Shown in pieces: positions 12,149 through 23,880 of a stretch of 64,000 nt of DNA (positions are counted from its first letter, which is position 1; every line of letters starts with the position of its first letter). The notes beneath the pieces were generated by a model. The model was given only the letters and a program-made list of their open reading frames with translations, had not been told where the DNA came from and searched no databases. Both the position numbers and the translations under genes were made by a program. This stretch comes from Siphonodentalium dalli (lineage: Eukaryota; Mollusca; Scaphopoda; Gadilida; Siphonodentaliidae). Location: positions 121,596,754 to 121,660,753 of the forward strand of contig CP136061.1 of assembly GCA_032622095.1 (NCBI GenBank), written 5' to 3'.

Positions 12149-12271
12149 CAGGGCATATATTTCATCTGATTTTGCGAGAATCCATATATACTTTTTCACG
12201 AGAATCCAGGGTAATTTGCGAGAATATTTACGAGAATCTAGATTTGGATTCTCGCCGAAATATAAGCCCTG
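12149..12271. mobile_element. Small foldback element, 123 bp
   Basis: The ends CAGGGCATATATTTC and GAAATATAAGCCCTG are near-perfect inverted repeats. Just inside, GCGAGAATCCA pairs with TGGATTCTCGC. Between them are four direct copies of CGAGAAT. It looks like a very short non-autonomous MITE. Its left end is 10 bp from the 485-bp duplication. Confidence 0.65.
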
Positions 12272-13658
12272 ATTTCACTCTGAAGTGTGCCTAAATGGCA
12301 TAAATTGTACCGTGGTTCCCATGTTCGCCAAAGTGGCATAAATTTATTTCAGGATAATACTAATTTTAGGCATTCATTTATATCACTGATATCAGGACAA
12401 TAAATAGCCATTTCCATTGCATGGAACAAAGAGCGTTATTGTTTATCGGTGTTGTTTTTGGAAGTGGTGGTAGTTAAATTTTATACATTTCGACTCCCAA
12501 TAAGTATTTCCGAACAAATGAATTATTAACAAGCGTGACATGACATCATTGACGAAGATAATTAACACCGATCTACAAGCAATTAAAGTCTTAAAATGAG
12601 CTAAAATTTAACATTTTCTTTAAAACATTTACATTTTTATCTCTCGCGACATAATTGTCACCAATAAAAACAAATTTGATTCATCGTGGAAGTTAGTCGG
12701 TGACTATAAATAATGTCACCATTCAACTGAATGTTGTTGAGCATATTTCAACCAATTTTGGAAGTTTAAATGAATATTTTCTTCACACGCAAAGTAAAAT
12801 TGACAAATTTCAGGATTTTAGCCTGCTTCGTTGGGACCAAAATTTGTTGTGCACACTCAAGAAACGACTACCGACACTCGCTAGGCCAAATTATGCCATG
12901 ACCATGCTATAAACTAGCTTGAAATTGGCAAAACAATGATTTTTTTTTGGTTGAAAAAAATTTACATGGGAATCTCCAGTCCATAATGCGAAATGAAATT
13001 CGGCACTCGTCAGAATGGTGCAGAATAACATACGAGTCTTGTTATATGCGAAAATTTGACCTCATTCGATAAATTAGTCTCGTAATTAAGGAATGTGGAA
13101 TTCCGTCGCACTGTAGTGTTACTGTACATGGCCGACGCAATTTTGAAATGTAAACACGCATCAAACACGCATCAAATTTACCTTTTGTGAGAATAACAAA
13201 AGCGCAACCTTGATGAAGTTGATCAAAGTAATACAATACACAACAACACATAGAATAAAACTGATATAAGTGAGAATAAGACGCGTATTCAGACGTGGAA
13301 TTTGACAACATTTCTTCGCTATAAATATATCTGACCCAGATAACCCAGATGCAGCTGTTTTGCGCACGTCACTTTCCATATTTGGAATTTCCATATATGG
13401 GATTTGTGTTAACCTCAATACCGATCAAGTTATCTTAGCATAAACATAAACTATATTGTAATTTATGCAACTACGACCCTGGTAACCCTGATAACTAATA
13501 AAATATACCGGCCAATTCATTTTAAGATCGTTATTTCACTTTGCTTTAGGCATAAATACACTCTTAAACGCACATAAACGACCCATTGGTGTTAAATTAA
13601 ATATACTCGGTATTTATTAATATTAGTTTTGTATTGCTCAGTATAGAGTTAGACCCTT
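12272..13658. other. Intergenic or copy C intron, nothing recognised
   Basis: AT-rich sequence with no exon I can support. It includes one reverse-oriented AACGCTCTTT word at 12428. Confidence 0.5.
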
Positions 13659-13870
13659 GACACCTGTCAATATATTTGGGCTGAATTCATATGATGCGGT
13701 ATTATTCCTCGAAATAAACAACAAAGCCGTCGTTACTTAGAAATGTCGTTTGGGCTAACATTTACACAAATCCTCCGTGTGTTCTCCTCAATTGACACGC
13801 AGGTTCTCAGTCGACACACAGGTTATCCCAGAAACCGGTGTGAAATAAACAGCCAAGGTTTGGCTGAAAT
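13659..13870 (-). pseudogene. Relic receptor copy C: intron sequence next to exon 1
   Basis: It matches the gene A intron immediately downstream of exon 1 (3831-4025). Shared words are GCGGTATTATTCCTC, AAATAAACAACAAA, TGGGCTAACATTTACA and AAATCCTCC. The match fades where exon 1 should begin, and no signal-peptide exon is found further upstream. Together with 9316-9372 it outlines a degenerate paralogue about 4.4 kb long. Confidence 0.6.
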
Positions 13871-14890
13871 GAGTACTTATTCACTTGTATTATCTTTTCG
13901 TCATACTGTCGTCTGCTAATTTTGACCGAACACTCCTCCAAATGAATAATATACCACTCCAATGTATGCTTTTATAACTGCACATGTGTTTGAGCACCAA
14001 TTGAATATAGACAGGGTTCAAGAGAAGACCAAGCTGGGGCATGTGACCGAGTGAGAATACAACACAAATTGATCTGATTTTATAACTACGCAGTGCTAGG
14101 TTCACCAGTGATACAAACGCATAGCGCTCTTCTCGACCAAAAGTCAACCACCACCAGTATATGGAAAAGTATCCTACATTGTATATAGCACTCGGATTAT
14201 GTCGGATATAAACTTAAAGATTTCACACTCCACGCAGGACTGCATTTTTTGCTCTTTGCTCGCTAAAACAATGGTCATATGACAATCAAGAGATTCACCT
14301 TGTATAGTGAAGAATTGTTCTTCAGTTTTTATCATTCCAATGGAAGGGAAACATAGCACTCCGTGTCGCTGTTTATTTCCGTTTATGGACGAAAAAGAGT
14401 ATATGCATGTCACTAGAATATCGCACACTCTCTTTCTGTCAAATAATAATATCGAATGCAAACAACACCAGGCTGGAGATGAGTGTGTGAATGTTTAAAG
14501 AAATGTTGAGATGTCGCTATGAAAATCATTTATTCATTGATATATGCAGACAGATCACCTATAGTTTGCTTAGTATTTACACAGTTTTAAAGGTGGTTAA
14601 CATATGTATGCCTTTGGCGTTGGAAGTTATTCCCTAGTTCGAGGTAATATATTAGGATAAATTGAGATACATGTAAGTTTGAACATTCACTAAATGTCCA
14701 CGATTCTTTATTAAAGATGCTCGGTCCGATTTGATTAAAAAAAGAATATACAAGGCAAAAGAAAATGAAATATACTTTCAATCACCATCATACGTATCAC
14801 ACACGTATCTGTCTATCGGAACACACAAATCGCAAAATAATTCATAAGTAAAACGTCGACAACGATCACATAAGTAACATCTCATAATAG
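13871..14890. other. Between copy C relic and gene B, nothing recognised
   Basis: Several reading frames of 60-95 codons occur on both strands. None resembles a receptor exon or another family, and none is flanked by good splice sites. Confidence 0.5.
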
Positions 14891-14892
14891 AG

Positions 14893-15045
14893 AACGCTCT
14901 TTATTACATATTGTCTCTGGGAAACGAAAGCATGGACTACCTTCGTCAAAATAACCATTGGAATGTGTGTGAGGCTAGTCAGAATTCAAAACGTTAAACT
15001 ATTCTCATTTGAAAGTTGATTTAAGCTCATTCGAAAGTTTGTATC
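14893..15045 (-). repeat. Dispersed repeat, copy 1
   Basis: Its reverse complement matches 29245-29360. Shared words are TTTAACGTTTTGAATTC, AATTCCAATGGT (CATTCCAATGGT here) and GTCCATGCTTT. It lies just downstream of gene B on the coding strand. Confidence 0.7.
14900..14905 (-). terminator. Possible polyadenylation signal for gene B
   Basis: AATAAA on the minus strand, 255 bp past the TM4-frame stop. The hexamer is also part of a dispersed repeat, so use by gene B is uncertain. Confidence 0.3.
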
Positions 15046-15159
15046 ATAATATAGCCATCAAAACTTCATATTAATGTGATCATGAGTACAATCTAATATT
15101 AGTTTTTGGTATATAAGACGGTAAACTGGTTTTATGGTGTCAAGCCGGACAGGGCATCT

Positions 15160-16217
15160 TTAAGTTAATACTAAAATTAAGTAGATCACGAACGGCGCCA
15201 GGGATACAACCAAAATTATGACGAAACAGACTACGTCGACCGTTCTCCCTCTGTCCGTACTCACGGCTGATACACACCGTTCCTCTTATCTGAAAGATCT
15301 ACATCCGGGTCACATTCTGGGTCTCCTTTATGAGCGACCAGAAGTTTTCTAGTAACACCATTCGTGCTCTCGTTGTCGCGAGTATTGTTGTCATGACGAG
15401 TTTTTCGTGCTCGGCCACAATGCAGCAATATTTTGTCGAATATCTCATGCGTCGTATGATGAAAGTTGACTATCAGAACGTTGGGGAACAAAGTGAGAAT
15501 GCTGACGATAGATTGAGTGACGAGGACGTTTGATATATACGCTATATTATCTGAGCTCGTTGGAACGGTCGTTGCAATGAAACTGATGAACACAGTAAAT
15601 GCAAGAAAAATTGTAACGCAAAGCCCAATTCTGTCACCCGCTTCCACGGGGAGCAAGAAAGTGAAACTGTTCATTACAGCCAAACATAAAATCGGAGCGA
15701 ACAGATTGACGACATGAAACCAAGGCTTCCTTTCAATGTCAATTTCCACGGTCAGTATCATTCTTTTTACAAATTTGCATTCTGAATCGGTTACATTCCA
15801 TTCTGGATTTTTCACGGTATATTCGATAAACTCCAGTGACCAGTCTCTGCATGTGAAGTTTAGTGTTGGACTTATCGTCGTTGTAAGGAAGGTAAGATTG
15901 CACGTATGGTGATCAAATGGGAACATGGATACCTTAAGGTTGCACGGAAATGCGAACACGTCATCAATCGCCAATACGTCAAGTCCACTGCTATCAACAC
16001 GTATTTTCTCAGCGCCGACTTGAACAAATGGCGGAAGCCATATATCATCAATGTCATCAATGTCAACCATAACGTCCGATATGTTACCGTGTACAGATTC
16101 GTTCCATTTGAGTCTCCGGTCCTCGAAGTGAAACGATAATTGAACGAAAGCCGAGACCACTTGAGTATTCGGATCCACCGATAGAAGGTTTGACACGAAT
16201 ACAGAGATACAAGAAAA
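15160..16217 (-). pseudogene. Cys-loop (nicotinic-type) receptor subunit, gene B, frameshifted before TM4 and lacking exon 1
   Basis: This is a paralogue of gene A. From the acceptor at 16218 it encodes the beta-sandwich domain, a 13-residue Cys-loop with FPFD, TM1 after PWFHVV, TM2 (GDRIGLCVTIFLAFTVF with the conserved mid-helix Leu), TM3, and a short cytoplasmic loop ending NGVYQP then TGA at 15263-15261. The missing TM4 is present immediately downstream in a shifted frame. From 15264 to 15160 that frame reads a short polar linker and then VVCFVIILVVSLAPFVIY before a TAA at 15162-15160. One base change in length would restore a normal receptor tail. Several N-glycosylation sequons (NES, NIS, NLT, NFT, NVT) lie in the extracellular part. 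There is no Cys-Cys pair. The GDR triplet before TM2 resembles the GEK of cation channels, so cation selectivity is inferred. No signal-peptide exon is found upstream. It is a pseudogene, unless the frameshift is an assembly error. Confidence 0.8.
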
Positions 16218-17187
16218 CTAAGATGCATGCATCAGGTAGCCCGTGAACTATCTACCATAGAATTGTTGTAGCTATCGATTATACATTTTGGAACACCTGT
16301 CTGTATGTATGTGTGTATGTATGAATGCATGTGTGTATGTGTTATAGACTCTAACACTGCTCGACCGATCCGACTCGGATTTGGTATTTAACGTGTCAAC
16401 TTGACCTCGCTCATAGGCATGTTTCTGGACCTTGAACGATCCGACTAAATATTTGTGTGTATGACTACTTCGATCCCGGGAGCAATATGGACGGGTCCAA
16501 TTTCACGTGGGACCATGTCATCGAACGTGCTGATATAGGCATGTTTCTGGACCAATTGAACAATAGTTTGGCCAGACGCTGTATATACTGGGTACTGTCC
16601 AGATGCGATCACAAAAAATCCCTAAATAGCCCGAACGAAGTCGAGTACATCAGCTAGTCTAATATATATTTTGGACATTTGTCTGTCTGTTTGTCTGTTA
16701 GCTATGGTCGGGAAAACTGCCGGACAGATTTGACGAAATTTGATACCTAAGGGAAATTATTTCCAGGGAGTATTTTGGACGGGTCAAATCTTGATCCCGA
16801 CCTGACTTTGACATTCAAAAAGATCAATTCAAGGTCAAATCTGGTAAAACGGAAGGATTTCAACGAAATTTGATACCTACCGTTACTTTGGTCCCAGGAG
16901 TGTTTCGGATGGGTCAAATCATGACCCCGACCTGATCTTGACATTCAAAATTGTCAATTCAAGGTCAAATCGGGTAAAGCCGGACGGATTTCGACGGGTA
17001 CTTTTGTCGGACACTTTTGTCCGGGGAGTGTTTAGGACGGGTCAAATCGTGACCCCGACATGACCTTCACCTTTAAAATGGTCAATTCAAGGTTAAATCG
17101 CGCAATTCTCCGAAAATCAGAGGGGAACATCCCGGACGAAGTCGGGTCCACCAGCTACTATTATATATTTCTAGATTTAGTTACAAA

Positions 17188-17343
17188 CTAAATACCTGTA
17201 TATAGGAGGTATGGCACAGCAGCAATGTTATATATTTTATGCCTCCGAAACATGGCGAGCATTGCTCTTAGAACATGCTTGGGACTATACAACACACCAG
17301 GCGCCTATTTTTAGAAGCAAATTTGCTTCTAAATACCTGTATA
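17188..17343. mobile_element. 126-bp insertion with 15-bp target-site duplication
   Basis: CTAAATACCTGTATA occurs at 17188-17202 and 17329-17343. Copy A has it once, at the uninterrupted site near 1587-1601. The intervening 126 bp (17203-17328) are absent from copy A. The insert starts TAGGAGGTATGGC, and its end contains the perfect palindrome AGAAGCAAATTTGCTTCT. The long target duplication suggests retroposition or a similar staggered-cut insertion after the segmental duplication. Confidence 0.85.
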
Positions 17344-17539
17344 TTGTACAAAGAAATGTTTGACAAATATATCTATATCAATATTACCATACGAGTCATT
17401 AAAATAGATATGACGAAACAAATTTTGAAGGGTGCATGTATCAGGTAAGTTTTTATATTTCAAATGATGACAGGAATGCAGAAAGTTGAAGTACCTCCGT
17501 AATACTGGCTATCCGCATGAAGAGATATACATGTATATA

Positions 17540-18801
17540 AAACCAAAATAGAAGATGACTGCTGGCGACAATGTTTTCCAAAAAAATTCAAAGCATTCGA
17601 TAGCTACCATCTAGTTTTCAGCCCCAAGATCAATATGAAGTTTGGTGACTATCAGATGAGGGATATGTCTGTACAGTTGCTAAACAATTCAGTCATACAA
17701 AAGAGTATGATACCAAATTGCTGCACGTGGTCATGTTTTTTAACGAAATTCGGAAAAATTAGATTACTCTCACCCTGGTTATCCAGAAGATCATTGTGGA
17801 ATCTGGTGACGATCGGACGAGGGGTGTCGTCTGTAGGATCAACCAAATTATTTAGCCATAAAAATAGTAAAATTCAAGATCACCGCTGGCAGTGATGTTT
17901 TCACAAGGAAAGCTTGAGAACAAAATATGGCTCACATCTAGCGGTGGCCCAAAATATCCACATGATAAAATGTTCTCCAATAAAAGCTGGCTGCAGGGTG
18001 TGCCAATTGATTCAAATTTGAAATTTAGCAGGGTGTACTGCTGGTGGCCATGTTTTCCCCGCAAATTTGATAGACTGATGGACAAAACCACTGAATCCGT
18101 TGAATCAATATACATGTATACATGGATTCATTTATATGCATTGTTATACACAATACCGGTATATAAAGGTACTGAAAATAACTATTTTACTATAGTATAC
18201 ACAAAATAAACCATATATCATGGCTATGGGTTCTAATATCCGAACATGACAACTGAGAACTGGTGTGAATTGAAGAGTGGTGGTGTCTCAAGCATATCTA
18301 ACCCTCCACGTTATAAACATGACATTAAATGGCATAAGTATAATCTAGCTTGAGGACAGAAGTGATCCATAAAACCCCCCTTAATTCAATCAGGTCCTCG
18401 CGCGCGATGTATGGTCGATCACATGATGATCTAGGGGGAATTGGAATTGTTGTATAAAACAGCACAACATGTAAATATAAAATAAAATAGTGCTACATCT
18501 TATTACAGACTATTGCCACATATAATCAGTGAATATACATACAGTCTGACAAAATACAGTTTCAGTGACACTCTATCCGAAGAGGGGAATAATTTCATCT
18601 GTTACAGTCAATGGAGCAATTATGAATCTGGAAAGGTGAAATTTCTAAGTAATACTAGATATCGACATGACGCGATAACATATAACGTAAATGCAATATG
18701 GTCGCTGGCGACCATTTTTTTCAAAAAAATATTTGACAGCTCTCATCTGATAGATCAATATCAAGATAAATATGAAATTTGGTGATGATCGGATGAGTGA
18801 A
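17540..18801. repeat. Diverged dispersed-repeat units in gene B intron side
   Basis: Repeated modules pair a CTGGCGAC/GTGGCCATGTTTT-like start with a GATAGCT...CATCT, ATGAAGTTTGGTGA and GATCGGATGAG-like end, at about 17560, 17720, 18040 and 18690. Copy A has all but the first. This looks like an old multi-unit interspersed repeat. Confidence 0.55.
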
Positions 18802-19389
18802 TATGTTATGGTTTCATATTTCAGATGACATTCGCAGTCCAATTGATCAGTCTCAGATACACATAAAAACACTCGAAAACTCATCGAACTCCTTAAGTAA
18901 TACGCATATTTACTGCACAGAAACTCGGCGTTTGGTCGCATCTTCATCTGTGCCGTTCGCATCTTTCTGGACCGACAGTGGTCCCTTCATATCCCGCGGA
19001 TATTGAGAACGACAAGAATTTTTTAAATTCTGCCAAATCCTATGCTTCATTGACAGATTCAACTATATACCGGCATTTGTTTTGGAAGCGTGGGAGTCCA
19101 GGAACTATACCAGTGAACGGATGTTGTCGAAAATTTGAGTGAGCAAAAGCAAAAACACCATTGAAAAAATTCGTCAAAAAATAATTAATGGTCTGATCTA
19201 GGAAAACTAAATGACAACTGGTGGATAAATACTCCTGCTTCGTGTGGACATACACATACGATGCTCGATGTCTGTATTACGATGAGAAACAAACATATCC
19301 CCATATCATATACGTGAAAATGACGTTCCCATATTCTCGGTTTTGGCGATACCCTCGGTTTTTGGCGATACCACGTACATGGGGGTGCT
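18802..19389. other. Unrelated 590 bp replacing the exon 1 region in copy B
   Basis: It sits where copy A has 2971-4540. On the minus strand there is a short hydrophobic stretch (MGICLFLIVIQTSSIVCVC, about 19310-19245) that resembles a signal peptide. It is followed by a stop and no receptor-like helix, so I do not call it an exon. Confidence 0.5.
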
Positions 19390-19580
19390 GAATGACACAC
19401 ATTTACTGCTCTTATAAATGCAACGTCCATTGTATTGACAAGATGGCGAGATCAGGTATCCATTACTAACTCACACATATCTGGTAACAGATGACGATAC
19501 ACCTAAGGGTGAAGGTCACTCTGGGTCATTAAAATTGACTAGAAACAACTACCGAGACGGCTCTTGTTACAAACGGTTTT
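19390..19580 (-). repeat. Gene B upstream block, orphaned from its first exon
   Basis: This is the counterpart of 4541-4732. In gene A the signal-peptide exon follows directly. Here, on the gene side (18802-19389), is unrelated sequence in which I found no exon-1 homologue. Confidence 0.65.
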
Positions 19581-20558
19581 AACTTAAACTGAATCATCAT
19601 GATACGTGGACACGACCATTTTCCTCTTATACGAGACTATAGTAGATTGTTCTCTTGTGAGAGGCGAAACAGCTGACACTGGTTGGTCTTAAACATGCAT
19701 CTTCACGTCTTGAATTCGAATACATGCATAGTTGCATAATTATGCATTGCTATCTGTATATAAATAACAGATTTATGGAGACACGGACTGAATATTAGTG
19801 TTAATTGCTTCAAACTTACTTGCTTCAGTGAGCTTGAACACATTCTCATTTCGTATTGAAATGGTCATGTATCGATTGGTATTCCATATTGAGATGATGG
19901 AAATATGTATTGAATTCCAATGAGTACTGGCAATGTACTTTCGCAATGTTCCTCGCGATTTAAATCATAAATCCGTTCGTGGTAGTCGTACCATGTTATC
20001 AGTTTGCGGCACTGTCGCTTCGCTGGTCTGCCACTTTTATAGTTGTAAATATTCTGGGAATTCGCACATGCCTTGCTATGCTATTTTTAGCCGTCCTCGT
20101 TTTGGTTGGATGTGGTAAAAATACCAACCAACAGTTACTGTTAACGTCGCTAGTTTTCAACTTGCATCTCTTGGCATAGCATACTCGTCACTTTGTAAAC
20201 AACGAAGTTAGGGCTTTTTCAACGGCTTTTACGAAGATTAACATCTAAATTCCAATCTTAATGCAGCCTTATTTCCACACGCATCTAGAGATAGAAGAAT
20301 ATCATATCAGACTATTACACTACACACACAACTCTCAATCTTCGTATCCATTTACTAGGTAATTTCAACGCATATTTTATTCACTTTCCAACTTGGTCAA
20401 TTTCACCGTACATTGTAGATCAGTCGTACTCATTCTTGGTAGCAGTACTCGTGTAGTATACATTGGTAATATAGGTCAGTACTTCTGTTTTCCTATGAGG
20501 AAATATTGTACTCCAGGTAGCTATCCATCCATGAGGTACAGTCGGAAATAGACCCAAT
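19581..20558. other. Intergenic, nothing recognised
   Basis: Unique AT-rich sequence. One small inverted repeat (TTGGTTGG...CCAACCAA, about 20101-20131) is present. No gene is supported. Confidence 0.5.
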
Positions 20559-20874
20559 GACGCTACTATTGATTCTATTCATCAGTGGTATCCCATCATG
20601 TGTCCCATTGACCAACTAAGTGATATCTAAAAGAACACAAATTAGTGATAAATAACACAAAATATCAACAGAATAAGCGTTGATATTTTCATATGGATGT
20701 ATCATAAATCATGACTGTTATAAATTTACCTTTGGTATTATCAAAGCTTATATTGTTGATATTTTGTGTAATTTGGCAGTAATATTTGTTCGTTTGGATA
20801 ACAATTAGTAGGTCAATGGGACACATGCGGGGATACTACTGAATACTGATAAATAGAATCAGAAATAGCGCCGT
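20559..20874. mobile_element. Foldback/MITE-like element, about 316 bp
   Basis: The left arm 20559-20680 and right arm 20748-20874 are inverted copies. GATTCTATTCATCAGT pairs with the complement of ACTGATAAATAGAATC, CATGTGTCCCATTGACC is matched perfectly in the other arm, and ACACAAAATATCAACA is shared. The ~67-bp loop is AT-rich. It has no coding capacity, as expected for a non-autonomous element. Confidence 0.8.
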
Positions 20875-23736
20875 AGTGTCTGATCGGAGACATATAGATA
20901 TAGATGAAGACAGATAGAGATGCATCACAGTAACACTGACAGTATAAAATCTGAGTGCATCATTCACTTCAAGATCACCATATCCGAAATCAGCAAATTT
21001 ACCTTATTTCTGTTATCGTAAGCACAGCATTTAGTGAACTAGTATTCGAGTACTGGGCGACGGGAACAGGTCTAAGAAAACAATTACTGTGAAACAGACT
21101 GGCCGAAAACAAATATGATCCGACGTCAGACTGTTTGTGAAAAAGTACAATAAATGATTATTTGTTTATATTGTTACTAGTTGTGTATTTGTGGTTTTGA
21201 ATTATTGGATTATTCGGAATATTTGGTATTTAAATGACAGTGTCAGTTGAATTTGACAGCTCATTTAACATTCATATTTACTGACTTTTTCTAGCCGATG
21301 TTGTCAATTAATGACTGTTTCTGAATTAATTATGGAAAATAATATATACTATATCAATAATAACAGAGAATCGACAGAGTGAGAGTCCATTATATTATAA
21401 ACTCCCTCAAATATAAACAGCTAAAGCAATATCCGACTTGAGTAGAAGAAAACATCCATTTCCCAGGTGAATATTCATGGCTAATTCATGCACATTCATT
21501 TGGACATTAGTACTGTCACTAGTAGGAGACCTCATGTTCGTTTTCATGCTTAAGAATGGTGATTCAACTAACTATTGAATTGTATGATCTAATGGAAATT
21601 GGAATAAATTGAATCAGCAGCACAATTCGCGAATCAAATCGAATAATGAAGCTTCGCGGGCCCTTCATTTAACATTATTTTCCTATTCCTGAACTAGGTT
21701 TCCAAAGATGATAGTTTACTTACAACAGCACTAATAATTGTACCGGTATTTCATTTACATACTTCCTTCAATATGTGACTGTCAATGGCAACCTACTATC
21801 ATAATTATGTCTTGTTTCTTTATGTCTGTGTCTATGTTCATGAATTCTGGGCCCTGTACTATAGATTTCCAATAGCCGTGTTTGAACACGTGGACAACGT
21901 TCCTCAGTATTTTCCTAGTCTTGTAAAGCGAGACTTGTGTTCTATAGTACTCGAGCAATTGTATTCTTGTAAATTCTTGCATTGTATATTGGAATTTAAC
22001 AATAGGCGATTACACTTTTTCACACCATACATTGTTGTGAACTGAGAGCCTTTCTGTAACTGGGATTCATTTAAGCAGCAAGCTGCTCGGTTTTTGGGGT
22101 GAATGGAGTGTCCCAACGCTGCATATTTTTGTTATTCTATAGTACTCGAATTTTCTATATTGGGGGAAAACAAGAACTCGCTTGACGGGCTGATAAATTA
22201 CCAACTTAGGGAGTTCCATAGTACAGAAATAACACAAATCGGGTAGAACACGGTGTTAAAATTACAAGTATACGAGGCTGAGTTAGTGGTTGCCACCACA
22301 ATGAAACGCGTGCGAATGTCGATATGTCGGATTATCGCTTGGTGTATTGCGCACTCGTGTATTAACCCTTTGTCGACGTGCGAAGTTTCACGGGGTCAAT
22401 AAAATCGTAGTCATGTTGGGATGATGGGGCGTAGATAGATATATTTTGAGATGGGGTTCATAAACAGAGAGAAATTGGCTTTGATAAATAAGGGTTTACA
22501 CATAAATTATGTTGTGACAGGGGCGATTCTAACCAAAATACTCAACAATTACGAATTTCATGCAGGGACGTGTCGATGGGTGTTGGCGCATCACCATAAT
22601 CTTCGTCCCAACGTTCGTGATGGTTGATTTATGGAGTTAATTGGCAATTAGTTGAGAAGTTTTGATAGGTTGGAGTTGTTGGGTTGGGGATTTCTAACAG
22701 TTGGAAACCTTGAGTAACCATTGCAGATTTTCAACCGAAAGGGGTGCAAATATAGTTTTCCGGACTCGGAAATAATATCTGGTTCAGGGAGGAGGTGCAC
22801 TCGGGCAGCGGAGACCTTATACGTGAACGTTACCGCGATTCCATGGTAGAAAATGGCACTGAATTTGAAAATTAAGACTGGAGAATAGGTTGTAATCATT
22901 ACAATGGCTAAATTTTCCAGCAAATTATACTTTATACCACTAGTATGATGTTTTCCTACATTCAGTGTAATTTTGGTTGATAAATCTAAGTTTCTCCTTA
23001 AATGAAAAAGTTACACCGACCCTTTGGAAAATATACTTGAAATTTATATTTTCACCCTTTTAACTTGGAAATATTTTTATCAGTCTATTATCTCCGGCAA
23101 TTCAGTTTGTTTTCAATTACATTGTACATGTATCGAAATCGTATGTATATATATATACGACATCCAGTTAAAAGTTCCCTTCTCAATCTGACACTATATA
23201 ATCACCATGTGTAGGTTTTTCTGTCGATGGGGTTTATTTGTGATCACTCTATCCGTCTCTATCCCTTTGTGTTCGTACATACATCGTCAAATATATTTGA
23301 CCATGAACCATGTAAATACAAGGAAAGTCAATTAAAAGCTATATATATATATATATTGCCTTCTATGATGTAGGTCAATAAAACATCTATCTCTTACAAA
23401 GAGCGTTTTCGCTTATGATATTTTGTACTCGTGTTCAGAGTAAAATGTTGTATGCGTTTGTGTATTTTCGCGATGCTTGTGCCATTGGGATTATGGTGCT
23501 CGCAAGTAGTTTTCATGTTCCCCATTGCCTATCATAACATTGACTTTATACATCAAATAAACCACTCGCCAACTGACTCAAATATATACATGGCATCAGT
23601 ACATGTGTGACCTGCCACACAGTAGTATTTCAACCGGTCTCTTTTCATGATTCAATCAATAAACTGGATATTTTGTTTTCATTTATGGTATGCTCTATAC
23701 GATTAAATTACACTAAGAATATATACAAGCACACTA
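20875..23736. other. Intergenic, nothing recognised apart from short repeats
   Basis: AT-rich, with a TA microsatellite near 23148 and another near 23341-23356. A 91-codon minus-strand frame (22923-22648) has no family resemblance or splice context and is not called. Confidence 0.5.
21846..21900 (+). repeat. 55-bp repeat, copy 1 (partner 24112-24166)
   Basis: Equal-length match to 24112-24166 with about five differences, containing GCCGTGTTTGAACACGTGGA. Read on the plus strand, both give LYYRF(P/S)IAVFEHVDNV in an open frame. It contains the E-box CACGTG. Flanking bases are not clearly related. Confidence 0.75.
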
Positions 23737-23880
23737 TTATTTATTTGAAAATTTTAGCAATGCCTCCGGCCATGCACTGGACGCATTTCAATATTTATTT
23801 GAAAATTTGAACATAGCCTCCGGCCACAACGCGCATTTTCAATATTTATTTGAAATTTGAACGTAGCCTCCGGCTACTGT
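23737..23880 (+). repeat. Three tandem units of 51-54 bp
   Basis: TATTTATTTGAAAATTT followed by GCCTCCGGC repeats at about 23738, 23792 and 23843. Confidence 0.85.

Larger units (their letters stand above)
15625..18801. repeat. Segmental duplication, copy B
   Basis: This is the partner of 1-2970. Copy B is longer because it contains a 126-bp insertion with target-site duplication (17203-17328) and an extra ~120-bp block at about 17540-17660. After 18801 the two copies diverge completely until the shared upstream block at 19390. Confidence 0.9.

Noticed and set aside
15171-15264. GTGAGT at the gene B frameshift as a genuine intron donor, with TTTTAG at about 15173 as acceptor
   Set aside because: It would remove TM4, and the TM4 frame continues directly from the break, so a one-base frameshift is simpler.
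15872-16228. 118-codon minus-strand frame overlapping gene B, and plus-strand frames at 15330-16139 and 284-538
   Set aside because: Shadows of the receptor exon, which has clear domain structure in another frame.
18909-18989. Short minus-strand frame starting MKGPLSVQ as a replacement exon for gene B
   Set aside because: Only 26 codons, no signal peptide and no receptor similarity.
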